Origin: Micromonospora rifamycinica
GTDB lineage: Bacteria; Actinomycetota; Actinomycetes; Mycobacteriales; Micromonosporaceae
Assembly: GCF_900090265.1 (NCBI RefSeq)
Contig: NZ_LT607752.1
Span: 5,400,001 to 5,464,000, forward strand
Direction: 5' to 3'
DNA: 64,000 nucleotides
Position numbers and translations under genes: made by a program. Each line of letters begins with the position of its first letter. Within the stretch, counting starts at the first letter, position 1. Shown one piece after another: positions 57,336 to 64,000 of this stretch. The notes under the pieces were generated by a model. That model was not told where the DNA came from, made no database searches, and saw nothing but the letters and a program-made list of their open reading frames with translations.

Positions 57336-58381
57336 GCGTGTCCCCGGTCGACCCGACGACGCTGGCCGGAGCCGGAGCCGGAGCCGGGGTCGGGGCCGGG
57401 GTCGGAGCGGCAGGCGGCGGGCCGGAGAGCGGCGGGCCGGCGGCCGGTGCGGATATCGTCGGGCGGTCGCCCGGCCGGCTCGCCTGGACCCGGCTGCGGC
57501 GCGACCGGACCGGGATGGTCAGCGGCGGCATGCTGGTCTTCTTCGTGCTGGTGGCGCTCGCCGTCCCGCTGATCGAGTGGGCGTACGGGACCGGCCCCCG
57601 GGAGCAGTTCCAGTCCCGGCTGGACGGCTTCGGCATGCCGCTGGGCTATGCCGGCGGGGTGACCGGGGAGCACTGGTTCGGGCTGGAGCCGGGGCTGGGG
57701 CGGGACATCTTCATCCGGATGGTGCACGGGCTGCGCACCTCGCTCTTCATCGCCTTCGTGGCGGCGGTGGTCACGGCGACGATCGGTGTCGTGTTGGGCA
57801 CCGTCGCCGGCTACCTGGGCGGCTGGGTGGACGCGGTGGTCAACTGGGTCACCGACCTGACCCTGGCGATGCCGTTCCTGATCATCGCGTTGGCGTTGAC
57901 CCCGACCGTCGCGCTGCGCTTCTACGGCCAGCGGGAGGAGGTGCCGGCGGCGTTCCAGGTCGGGGTGCTGATCGCCGTCTTCGCGCTGTTCGGCTGGACG
58001 AGCACCGCCCGGCTGGTGCGGGGGCAGGTGATCGCGTTGCGCGAGCGGGAGTTCGTGGACGCGGCGCGGGCCAGCGGCGCGGGGCTGGGGCACATGCTGT
58101 TCCGGCAACTGCTGCCGAACCTCTGGGCGCCGATCCTGGTGTCCTTCTCGCTGGCGGTGCCGGCCTACATCACCGGCGAGGCGGCGCTGTCGTTCATCGG
58201 GGTCGGGCTGACCGACGCCACCCCGAGCTTCGGCCGGATGATCTACCGCAGCCTGGACTACCTCCAGACCGACCCGGCGTACGTCTTCTTCCCCGGCGTC
58301 ACGATCTTCGCGCTCGTGTTCGCCTTCAACCTCTTCGGTGACGCGCTACGCGACGCGCTCGACCCGAAGTCGTCCCGGTAG
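57332..58381 (+). CDS. Second peptide-type ABC importer, permease subunit (DppC/OppC class)
   Basis: 349 residues from the ATG at 57332, overlapping the F stop. The first 45 residues are Gly/Ala-rich, with alternating Ala-Gly from a short DNA repeat. The core begins Leu-Ala-Trp-Thr-Arg-Leu-Arg-Arg-Asp-Arg-Thr-Gly and has six helices. The outer loop carries His-Trp-Phe-Gly-Leu-Glu-Pro-Gly-Leu-Gly-Arg-Asp, which matches the Gly-Thr-Asp-x-x-Gly-Arg-Asp motif of the family. The EAA loop Asp-Ala-Ala-Arg-Ala-Ser-Gly-Ala-Gly is near 245, and the end is Asp-Ala-Leu-Asp-Pro-Lys. Gene B follows after 11 bp. Confidence 0.92.
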   Translation: MSVSPVDPTTLAGAGAGAGVGAGVGAAGGGPESGGPAAGADIVGRSPGRLAWTRLRRDRTGMVSGGMLVFFVLVALAVPLIEWAYGTGPREQFQSRLDGFGMPLGYAGGVTGEHWFGLEPGLGRDIFIRMVHGLRTSLFIAFVAAVVTATIGVVLGTVAGYLGGWVDAVVNWVTDLTLAMPFLIIALALTPTVALRFYGQREEVPAAFQVGVLIAVFALFGWTSTARLVRGQVIALREREFVDAARASGAGLGHMLFRQLLPNLWAPILVSFSLAVPAYITGEAALSFIGVGLTDATPSFGRMIYRSLDYLQTDPAYVFFPGVTIFALVFAFNLFGDALRDALDPKSSR

Positions 58382-58392
58382 GAGGTGCGGCG

Positions 58393-59379
58393 GTGGCGCG
58401 GTTCCTGCTCAAACGGCTCTTCTCCGCGACGTTGACGCTCTTCGCGGTCAGCGTGCTGAGCTTCCTGATGTTCTTCGCCCTGCCCCGGGATCCGGTCAGC
58501 GGCATGTGCCCCAAGAACTGCAACCCGGAACGGCTGGAGCGGGTCCGCCAGGAGCTGGGCCTGAGCGATCCGCTGCTCAGCCAGTACGCCGGCTACATGA
58601 AGGGCATCGTGACCGGCCGGGACCTCGGCAGCGCCCAGGGTGGCCGGTGTGACGCGCCCTGCCTGGGCTGGTCGTACGTCGCCAACGAGGCGGTCAGCGA
58701 CACCGTCGCCCGGGTGCTGCCGGTGACGGTGAGCATCGTCGTCCCGGCGGCGGTGCTCTGGCTGCTGATCGGGGTCGGCCTGGGCATGCTCTCGGCGCTG
58801 CGCCGGGGCAGCTGGCTGGACCGGGCGGCGATCGGCTTCTCGCTGGCCGGGGCCTCGTTGCAGCTCTACTTCGTCGGTGCGGTGCTGCTGCTGGTGTTCG
58901 TCTACACGCTGCGCTGGCTGCCGGTGCCGAGCTACACACCGCTGCTGGACGACCCGGTGCGCTGGGCCAGTGGGCTGGTGCTGGCCTGGCTGTCGCTGGC
59001 GTTCCTGTTCTCGGCGATCTACGCCCGGCTGTCCCGGGCGCAGATGCTGGAGACGCTGTCGGAGGACTTCGTCCGGACCGCGCGGGCCAAGGGCCTGGCC
59101 AGACGCACGGTGTACGGCCGGCACGCGCTGCGCGCGGCGATCACGCCGGTGGTCACCATCGCCGGGCTGGACGTCGGCGGCGCGCTCGGCGGAACGGTGA
59201 TCACCGAGACGACCTTCGGCCTCAACGGCCTGGGGCGCACGGCGGTCGACGCGGTCCGCGCCGGTGACCTGCCCACCATCATGGCCACCGTGCTGATCGC
59301 GGCGGTCTTCGTGGTGCTGGCGAACGTGCTGGTGGATCTGCTGTACGCGGCCATCGACCCCCGGGTGCGGCTGCGCTGA
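58393..59379 (+). CDS. Second peptide-type ABC importer, permease subunit (DppB/OppB class)
   Basis: 328 residues, GTG start with AGGAGG upstream. The N-terminus Ala-Arg-Phe-Leu-Leu-Lys-Arg-Leu is standard. The first outer loop holds two cysteine pairs, Cys-Pro-Lys-Asn-Cys near 37 and Cys-Asp-Ala-Pro-Cys near 87, that the first system's B subunit lacks; disulfides there would shape the docking face for the binding protein. Six helices. EAA loop Thr-Ala-Arg-Ala-Lys-Gly-Leu near 230. Ends Leu-Leu-Tyr-Ala-Ala-Ile-Asp-Pro-Arg-Val-Arg. The binding-protein gene follows after 160 bp. Confidence 0.92.
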   Translation: MARFLLKRLFSATLTLFAVSVLSFLMFFALPRDPVSGMCPKNCNPERLERVRQELGLSDPLLSQYAGYMKGIVTGRDLGSAQGGRCDAPCLGWSYVANEAVSDTVARVLPVTVSIVVPAAVLWLLIGVGLGMLSALRRGSWLDRAAIGFSLAGASLQLYFVGAVLLLVFVYTLRWLPVPSYTPLLDDPVRWASGLVLAWLSLAFLFSAIYARLSRAQMLETLSEDFVRTARAKGLARRTVYGRHALRAAITPVVTIAGLDVGGALGGTVITETTFGLNGLGRTAVDAVRAGDLPTIMATVLIAAVFVVLANVLVDLLYAAIDPRVRLR

Positions 59380-59539
59380 GCCGGCGGCCGGTCGGCCGGT
59401 TGCTCCGGTACCGCGGACGCCGGCCCGTCGGGCGGCAAGAGTTGTCGATATCTGTTAGACAGTCCGAAGTTTTTCTTCTTGACGGTCCTCGGGGCGTCGG
59501 CGTTCACCGCCCGACCGTGACGGGGTGGAGGAGGTAGGG

Positions 59540-61282
59540 ATGCGACCACGCGCAGCAGCCGCCGCAGGCGGCGCGATCGCCCTGGTGGTGGCGTTGGCCG
59601 CCTGTTCGGAGAACACGGGCGGGGGCACCACCGTGGACACCGGCCGGCAGCAGACCGGGGTGATCGCCACCGATCCGAAGGACTCGCAGGGGCCCGCCGC
59701 CGAGGTGGCCGGCGCGGCGAAGGGCGGCACCTTCACCGTCATCCGGGAGACGCCGATCTCGCATCTGGACCCGCAGCGGACGTACTCGTTCGCCGGTCTG
59801 ATGGCCAACCCGCTCTTCGCCCGCTACCTGACCACCTGGAAGGACGACGGCAAGGGCGGCCTGGTGCTGGTCGGTGACCTGGCGCAGACCCCCGGCAACA
59901 ACGTGAACAGCGACTGCCGGGTGTGGGAGTTCACCATCAAGGACGGGGTGAAGTTCGAGGACGGCAGCCCGATCACGTCCAGGGAGATCGCCTACGGCAT
60001 CGCCCGCTCCTTCGACCCCGACCTGACCGGCGGCCCCACCTACCTCCAGGAGTGGCTCGCCGACACCCCGCAGTACGACACGAAGTGGGACTTCCGGAAG
60101 AACAAGGGGTCGCTGCCGCCGGGGTTGACCATTCCGGACCTGAAGACGCTGCGGTTCGAGTTCGCCAAGCCCCGGTGTGACCTGCCGTTCGCGGTCTCGC
60201 TGCCGACCACCGCGCCGCTGCGGCCGGACCGGGACACCGGGGTCAACCTGGACCAGAAGCCGTTCTCCTCCGGGCCGTACAAGATCGCCAAGAACCAGGC
60301 GGGCGTGCAGCTCACCCTGGACCGCAACCCGCACTGGGACGCCGCCACCGACCCGGTCCGCCACCAGTACCCGGACCGGTTCGTCTGGACCTTCGGGCCG
60401 ACCGCCGACGCGGCCGTCAACCGGGTGATCGCCGACAACGGCGCCGACCAGAGCGCGCTGGCCTGGAACTACGTGCCGGCCTCGCTGGTCGCCCGGGTCG
60501 CCCAGGACCAGGCGCTCAAGGCGCGCAGCGTGCTGTCCCCGACACCGAGCGCCAACCAGCTCGTCATCAACAACCAGCGGGTCACCGACCTGGCCGTCCG
60601 CCGGGCGCTCAACTACGCCGTCGACCGCGACGGCCTGGTCAAGGCGCTGGGTGGGCAGACCGTCGCCCAGCCGATGACCACCCTGATGCCGCCGTCCACC
60701 ATCGGCTACCAGGCGTACGACGCCTATCCGGCCGGCGCCAACGGCGACGTCGACAAGGCCAGGGAGCTGCTCGCCGGCAAGACCCCGGAGCTGGTCCTCG
60801 GGGTGGCCGACAGCACCACCGAACAGCAGATCGGCACCCAGCTCAAGGCCAACCTGGAACGCGCCGGCTTCAAGATCACGGTGCGCAACATCCCGGACGA
60901 CGCGAAGCTCGACGAGATCAAGAAGAAGAACAACCCCTGGGACCTCTACATCGGCAACTGGGCCGCCGACTGGCCCAGCGGCGCGTCGATCCTGCCGGTG
61001 CTCTACGACGGCCGCACCATCAGGGCCGAGGGCAACAGCAACCAGGCGTACTTCAACGACCCGGCGGTCAACGCCGAGATCGACCGGATCCAGGCCATGC
61101 CCCCGGCCGACCAGGGGCCGGAGTGGGGCAAGCTCGACCGGCGGATCATGACGGAGTACGCCCCCGTGGTGCCGCTCTTCGTCGACGTGGCCTACACGGT
61201 GCACGGCTCGAAGGCCGGCGGCGTCTTCATCTCCAGCGTCTTCGGCTACCCCTCCTTCGTCAACGCCCACGTCAAGCAGTGA
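59540..61282 (+). CDS. Second peptide-type ABC importer, substrate-binding lipoprotein (DppA/OppA class)
   Basis: 580 residues from the ATG at 59540, which follows GGAGGAGGTAGGG. The lipobox Leu-Ala-Ala-Cys puts the lipid on Cys22. SBP_bac_5 family landmarks are Asp-Gly-Val-Lys-Phe-Glu-Asp-Gly-Ser-Pro-Ile-Thr near 137, Phe-Ser-Ser-Gly-Pro-Tyr-Lys-Ile near 247, and Val-Arg-Arg-Ala-Leu-Asn-Tyr-Ala-Val-Asp-Arg near 353. It comes last in the operon and has its own 160-bp leader, which may carry an extra promoter or allow higher expression than the membrane parts. Clearly different in sequence from the first system's binding protein, so a different ligand is likely. Confidence 0.93.
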   Translation: MRPRAAAAAGGAIALVVALAACSENTGGGTTVDTGRQQTGVIATDPKDSQGPAAEVAGAAKGGTFTVIRETPISHLDPQRTYSFAGLMANPLFARYLTTWKDDGKGGLVLVGDLAQTPGNNVNSDCRVWEFTIKDGVKFEDGSPITSREIAYGIARSFDPDLTGGPTYLQEWLADTPQYDTKWDFRKNKGSLPPGLTIPDLKTLRFEFAKPRCDLPFAVSLPTTAPLRPDRDTGVNLDQKPFSSGPYKIAKNQAGVQLTLDRNPHWDAATDPVRHQYPDRFVWTFGPTADAAVNRVIADNGADQSALAWNYVPASLVARVAQDQALKARSVLSPTPSANQLVINNQRVTDLAVRRALNYAVDRDGLVKALGGQTVAQPMTTLMPPSTIGYQAYDAYPAGANGDVDKARELLAGKTPELVLGVADSTTEQQIGTQLKANLERAGFKITVRNIPDDAKLDEIKKKNNPWDLYIGNWAADWPSGASILPVLYDGRTIRAEGNSNQAYFNDPAVNAEIDRIQAMPPADQGPEWGKLDRRIMTEYAPVVPLFVDVAYTVHGSKAGGVFISSVFGYPSFVNAHVKQ

Positions 61283-61302
61283 CGTCACCCTGAGCTGGAT
61301 CG

Positions 61303-61336
61303 GGGCTCCCTCCCGGCCCGCGTCGGGAGGGAGCCC
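61303..61336 (+). terminator. Terminator of the second peptide-transporter operon
   Basis: Perfect 13-bp arms (61303-61315 and 61324-61336), 8-nt loop, 20 bp after the binding-protein stop. Confidence 0.88.
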
Positions 61337-61578
61337 GTCAGCTCGTGGGCGCGCGGCGCGGTACCGGCCGCGCCCGTAGCCGCTGGTACGACTCGTACGA
61401 GTGGTGCGATCGGCACCATGAGCGAGCCCGCCGCTGAACTGCCGATCCCCGATGCCCGCGACAGCCTGGCGGACGTCGTCTCCCGCGCCCACTACGCCGG
61501 GTGGATCACCTGCGTCACCCGGCGTGGGCAGCGACTGACCGCCATCGTCCCCGCCCCGTCCCCGCCCGAGATCGTGCT

Positions 61579-61633
61579 GGATCCAGGATGTAGTGGGCTT
61601 CCGGCGACTCCGAGGCCACTACATCCTGGATCC
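61579..61633. repeat. 55-bp palindromic element inside the antitoxin remnant
   Basis: Perfect 18-bp arms: GGATCCAGGATGTAGTGG at 61579-61596 and its reverse complement at 61616-61633, with a 19-nt loop. The AT content of the arms is above the local average. No similarity to the GGTGATCAAGAG family. Confidence 0.95.
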
Positions 61634-61792
61634 GGTATGACCTTGGGTGACTCGGGTGACGACTCCGGTGTACGGGTGGGCTCCATCGGCGGGCTGGGCT
61701 CTACCGCCCGGGAGCCTTCGCGCTCGTCCCCGGCCTCTGTCGGTGCTTCGGCCGCCCGTTCGGCAACTGGCTGGCCTGATCCACCCCGTGGG

Positions 61793-61836
61793 GCCGATGG
61801 TGCGGTGTCCGCGTGCCGGGGCACCGCACCATCGGC
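61793..61836. repeat. Second palindrome downstream of the antitoxin remnant
   Basis: Perfect 15-bp arms (61793-61807 and 61822-61836) with a 14-nt loop. Core arm CCGATGGTGCGGTG. Different sequence from the element at 61579; it could be a terminator or a second mobile palindrome. Confidence 0.85.
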
Positions 61837-62041
61837 TCCTTACCTTTCCGGCATGACGCGGACGCCGCCCAGACTGGCAGGACGATTTCCAAGGTTTCTG
61901 AGAAGAACGCCGGGAAAATGGTCACCCGTGGCGCACCGCCCCGCCTCCGGAGACCCGGCCGGCACCGCCACCCGTGCCGACGGTCAGCCAAAGACGTATA
62001 TCGATTGACCCCCCGGTGGGTCGGTCGGGACAGTTCGGGGT

Positions 62042-62806
62042 ATGGATCCGATCTCGCGAGCCAACCGGACCGCCTGGGAACTGGCCCACCAGGAGCGGGT
62101 CTGGGCCGACGGCGAGATGCTGGCCGAGGCGGCGGCCGGCGGCACCCTCGTCGCCAGCGAACGCGCGCTGCTCCGGGACATCCTGGCGGCCCGACCGCTG
62201 GTGGTGCACCCACAGAGCGGCAACGGTCAGGACGACATCGCCCTGGTCCGGGCCGGTGCCCGGATGGTGGTCGGGGTCGACTACAGCGAGAACGCGATCA
62301 CCGGCGCGCGGGGCCGCGCCGACGCCCTCGGTGCCGCCTGCCACTACCTGGTCGGGACGGTCCCCGGGGTGCCGCTGCGCGACGGCTGCGTCGATCTCGT
62401 CTACACCGGCAAGGGCGCGCTGATCTGGATGCCCGACATCGACGCCTGGGCCGCGGAGCTGGCCCGGCTGCTGCGCCCTGGTGGCCACCTGTTCGTCCAC
62501 GACGGGCATCCGGCCACCGACCTGTGGACCTGGGACCTGGACGAGCCGCGCATCCGCCCCGACCGTAGCTACTTCGGCCGCTCGTTCGTCTGCGCCGACG
62601 ACAGTTTCCCGGCCCACGGGGCGGTGATGTTCCAGTGGACGCTCGGCCGGATCGTCACCGCCGTGGTCGACGCCGGCCTGGAGGTCCGGCAGCTCGCCGA
62701 GTACGCGGAGCCGTTCTGGCGGATGGGTGACGTCGACGCGGCGGCCTTCCATGGCCGCCTGCCGAACGCGTTCGCCCTGCTGGCCCGCCGCCCCGCCGGG
62801 GAGTGA
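62042..62806 (+). CDS. Class I SAM-dependent methyltransferase
   Basis: 254 residues. Motif I is altered: where most enzymes have Asp-x-Gly-x-Gly-x-Gly, this has Pro-Gln-Ser-Gly-Asn-Gly-Gln-Asp-Asp near 57-65. Motif II follows as Val-Val-Gly-Val-Asp-Tyr-Ser near 76-82, then a cysteine-containing Asp-Ala-Leu-Gly-Ala-Ala-Cys-His-Tyr segment. Leu-Val-Tyr-Thr-Gly-Lys-Gly and Leu-Leu-Arg-Pro-Gly-Gly-His-Leu lie near 118 and 142. The substrate is unknown; the Gln-Ser-Gly-Asn-Gly-Gln form occurs in a known subgroup. Cytoplasmic. The stop codon is inside the first unit of a 27-bp tandem repeat. Confidence 0.85.
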   Translation: MDPISRANRTAWELAHQERVWADGEMLAEAAAGGTLVASERALLRDILAARPLVVHPQSGNGQDDIALVRAGARMVVGVDYSENAITGARGRADALGAACHYLVGTVPGVPLRDGCVDLVYTGKGALIWMPDIDAWAAELARLLRPGGHLFVHDGHPATDLWTWDLDEPRIRPDRSYFGRSFVCADDSFPAHGAVMFQWTLGRIVTAVVDAGLEVRQLAEYAEPFWRMGDVDAAAFHGRLPNAFALLARRPAGE

Positions 62807-62918
62807 GCTGGCCGTCGTCCCGCCGGGGAGTGAGCTGGCCGTCGTCCCGCCGGGGAGTGAGCTGGCCGTCGTCCCGCCGGGGAGTGAGCTGGCCGTCGTC
62901 CCGCCGGGGAGTGAGCCC
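62792..62918 (+). repeat. 27-bp tandem repeat starting in the methyltransferase 3' end
   Basis: GAGTGAG recurs at 62801, 62828, 62855, 62882 and 62909, exactly 27 bp apart, with nearly identical units of CCGCCGGGGAGTGAGCTGGC plus CGTCGTC. Every unit contains a copy of the gene's last codons and TGA stop. Confidence 0.95.
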
Positions 62919-63001
62919 GTCCACCGCCCGCTGAGCCAGGCTGCCGGCCCGACGGGCGGTGAGTGGTCCGCACCATGGCCCGGCCCGCCCGGGGACTCGG
63001 C

Positions 63002-64000
63002 TCAGCCCAGGTGGGTGCGGAGGAAGTCGAGTTCCAGGCGGAGCAGGCGTTCGGACAGGCCACCCGCCGCCAGGTGGGTCGCCCCGGTCAACGGCAGCAC
63101 CGCGTGCGGCCGGCCGGTGGACAGCAGCGCCGCCGACAGCCGCAGCGTGTGCGCGGCCACCACGTTGTCGTCGACCATCCCGTGCACCAGCAGCAGCGGA
63201 CGCGCCGGCTCACCGGGGTACAGCGGCTCCGCCGCCAGCTCCACCAGCGAGTGGTGGCCGTACACGTCGATGCCGTCGTCGGGCAGGCCCAGGTAACGCT
63301 CGGTGTACGCGGTGTCGTACAGCGCCCAGTCGGTGACCGGGGCACCGGCGATACCGCACCGGAACAGCTCCGGATGCCGCAGCACCGCCAGACCGGCCAG
63401 CCAGCCGCCGAACGACCACCCCCGGACCGCCACCCGGTCCAGGTCCAGGTCGGGATGTTTGCCGGCGAGCGCGGTCAGCGCGTCCACCTGGTCGGTCAGG
63501 ATCACATCGGCCAGCCGCCGGTGGATCGCCTTCTCGAACGACGGCGCCACGCCCGGCGTACCCCGGTTGTCGACGGTGACCACGGCGAACCCGTTGTCGG
63601 CCCACCACTGCCGCTCCAGCCAGGCCGACCGGGCGGCCACCACCTCCTGGTGACCCGGACCGCCGTAGACGTCGAGCAGCACCGGCAACCGGGTGCCCTT
63701 GACGTGCTCGGTGGGGTAGAGCACCGCCGTCGGTAACCGCCGGTCGGTCACCCGGACCAGCATCGGCCGGGGCGCGGACGACGGGGTGGCCGCCAGCGAC
63801 CGCAGCCGGGCCACCTCCCGGTCACCGCGCCACACCGACCAGACCGTCCCCGCCTCGTCCAGCGACGCCGTGCCGACCACCAGCGTGTCCCCGCCGACGA
63901 TCGCCGTGTGCCAGCCCGGGGCGCTGCTCATCCGGCGGGTGTCCACCCCGCCGCCGATCACCGTGCGGACCCGGTAGAGGTGCCGCTGGCTCGGTTCGCC
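63002..64000 (-). CDS. S9-family serine peptidase (prolyl oligopeptidase/DPP-IV type), C-terminal part
   Basis: The gene runs off the end of the window; at least 332 codons are visible and the frame is open to base 64000. The catalytic alpha/beta-hydrolase domain is complete: the oxyanion-region Asp-Val-Tyr-Gly-Gly-Pro-Gly, nucleophile Ser in Gly-Trp-Ser-Phe-Gly-Gly-Trp, Asp in Gly-Met-Val-Asp-Asp-Asn-Val, and His in Gly-Ala-Thr-His-Leu near the C-terminus. Upstream Arg-His-Leu-Tyr-Arg-Val and Ala-Pro-Gly-Trp-His-Thr-Ala are the end of the beta-propeller of DPP-IV-like enzymes. It cleaves short peptides, typically X-Pro dipeptides. Convergent with the methyltransferase. Confidence 0.92.
   Translation of the reverse strand, partial: GEPSQRHLYRVRTVIGGGVDTRRMSSAPGWHTAIVGGDTLVVGTASLDEAGTVWSVWRGDREVARLRSLAATPSSAPRPMLVRVTDRRLPTAVLYPTEHVKGTRLPVLLDVYGGPGHQEVVAARSAWLERQWWADNGFAVVTVDNRGTPGVAPSFEKAIHRRLADVILTDQVDALTALAGKHPDLDLDRVAVRGWSFGGWLAGLAVLRHPELFRCGIAGAPVTDWALYDTAYTERYLGLPDDGIDVYGHHSLVELAAEPLYPGEPARPLLLVHGMVDDNVVAAHTLRLSAALLSTGRPHAVLPLTGATHLAAGGLSERLLRLELDFLRTHLG

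Larger units (their letters stand above)
61418..62008 (+). pseudogene. Phd/YefM-type antitoxin gene broken by a palindromic element
   Basis: The frame is open for 196 codons, but only the first 53 or so make sense. They include Leu-Pro-Ile-Pro-Asp-Ala-Arg-Asp-Ser-Leu-Ala-Asp-Val-Val-Ser-Arg-Ala and Thr-Arg-Arg-Gly-Gln-Arg-Leu-Thr-Ala-Ile-Val, the DNA-binding half of a Phd/YefM antitoxin. At 61579 a 55-bp perfect-arm palindrome begins and the C-terminal toxin-neutralising helix is missing. The rest is Ser/Gly/Pro/Arg-rich and includes a second palindrome, so it is probably not coding. No toxin gene is adjacent. The stretch from 61283 to 62041 therefore holds a terminator, this remnant and two palindromes. 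Confidence 0.6.

Noticed and set aside
61581..62008. C-terminal 140 residues of the antitoxin-like frame as a real domain
   Set aside because: The sequence is low-complexity, encoded partly by two palindromes, and has no counterpart in Phd/YefM proteins.
62792..62918. Possible CRISPR array or attachment site
   Set aside because: A contiguous 27-bp tandem repeat with no spacers and no integrase nearby.

Overview
The window is chromosomal DNA from a very GC-rich actinomycete. Gene content and style suggest the Micromonosporaceae, most likely Micromonospora or a close relative: GC-ending codons throughout, many GTG starts, ATGA/GTGA stop-start overlaps, a DUF6350-purN-purH block, an Mdh of the LDH-like type, an actinobacterial Sdh1-type succinate dehydrogenase, and many Pro/Gly-rich membrane proteins. 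This is inference from gene content; no rRNA or tRNA gene was seen. Most of the window is ordinary core genome, with short repeat-rich or degraded patches between operons.

Layout. 1-4.1 kb: end of a DUF6350 membrane protein, two small membrane proteins (DUF4190, CD225/dispanin) on the minus strand, then purN-purH. 4.3-10.1 kb: a complete peptide-type ABC importer on the minus strand (binding protein, two permeases, two ATPases). 10.5-15.3 kb: folD, mdh, a repeat island, a metallo-beta-lactamase-fold hydrolase and icd. 15.4-18.9 kb, minus strand: an APS kinase with a decayed ATP-sulfurylase-like half, a DeoR regulator and galT. 19.1-23.2 kb: a DM13 protein divergent from a polyphosphate-polymerase (VTC)/DUF4956/CotH operon with a PHO-box-like direct repeat between them. 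23.3-26.8 kb: two tandem ABC-2 transporter pairs. 26.9-37.2 kb, minus strand: valS, a streptogrisin-like protease, a heterodimeric ABC exporter, and ogt with an Ada/AlkA fusion. 37.3-38.5 kb: a SigE-family sigma factor and a membrane partner. 38.6-47.2 kb: ychF and a run of small genes (GNAT enzymes, a SanA-like protein, an imine-reductase-like enzyme with a divergent MerR regulator, a PH-domain protein, a septum-formation protein, a Nudix hydrolase). 47.3-51.2 kb: sdhCAB. 51.4-54.9 kb: a TldD/PmbA-family pair and a Uma2 nuclease-fold protein. 55.1-61.3 kb: a second complete peptide-type ABC importer on the plus strand. 61.3-64 kb: an antitoxin remnant broken by a palindrome, a methyltransferase and the end of an S9 peptidase.

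How the genes work together. Several blocks are coherent. PurN and PurH act in purine synthesis and depend on the one-carbon pool served by FolD. Mdh, Icd and Sdh are TCA-cycle enzymes. Ogt and Ada-AlkA are alkylation-repair partners in one operon. VTC, DUF4956 and CotH form a recurring but functionally undefined polyphosphate/kinase module.

The most unusual signals are a family of 60-61 bp palindromes (two copies after mdh, one inside the ada-alkA reading frame), a different 55-bp palindrome that breaks a Phd-type antitoxin gene, the PHO-like repeats ahead of the polyphosphate polymerase, and candidate Rieske-type ligands in SdhC. No CRISPR array, intact insertion sequence, prophage or obvious defence island was seen.
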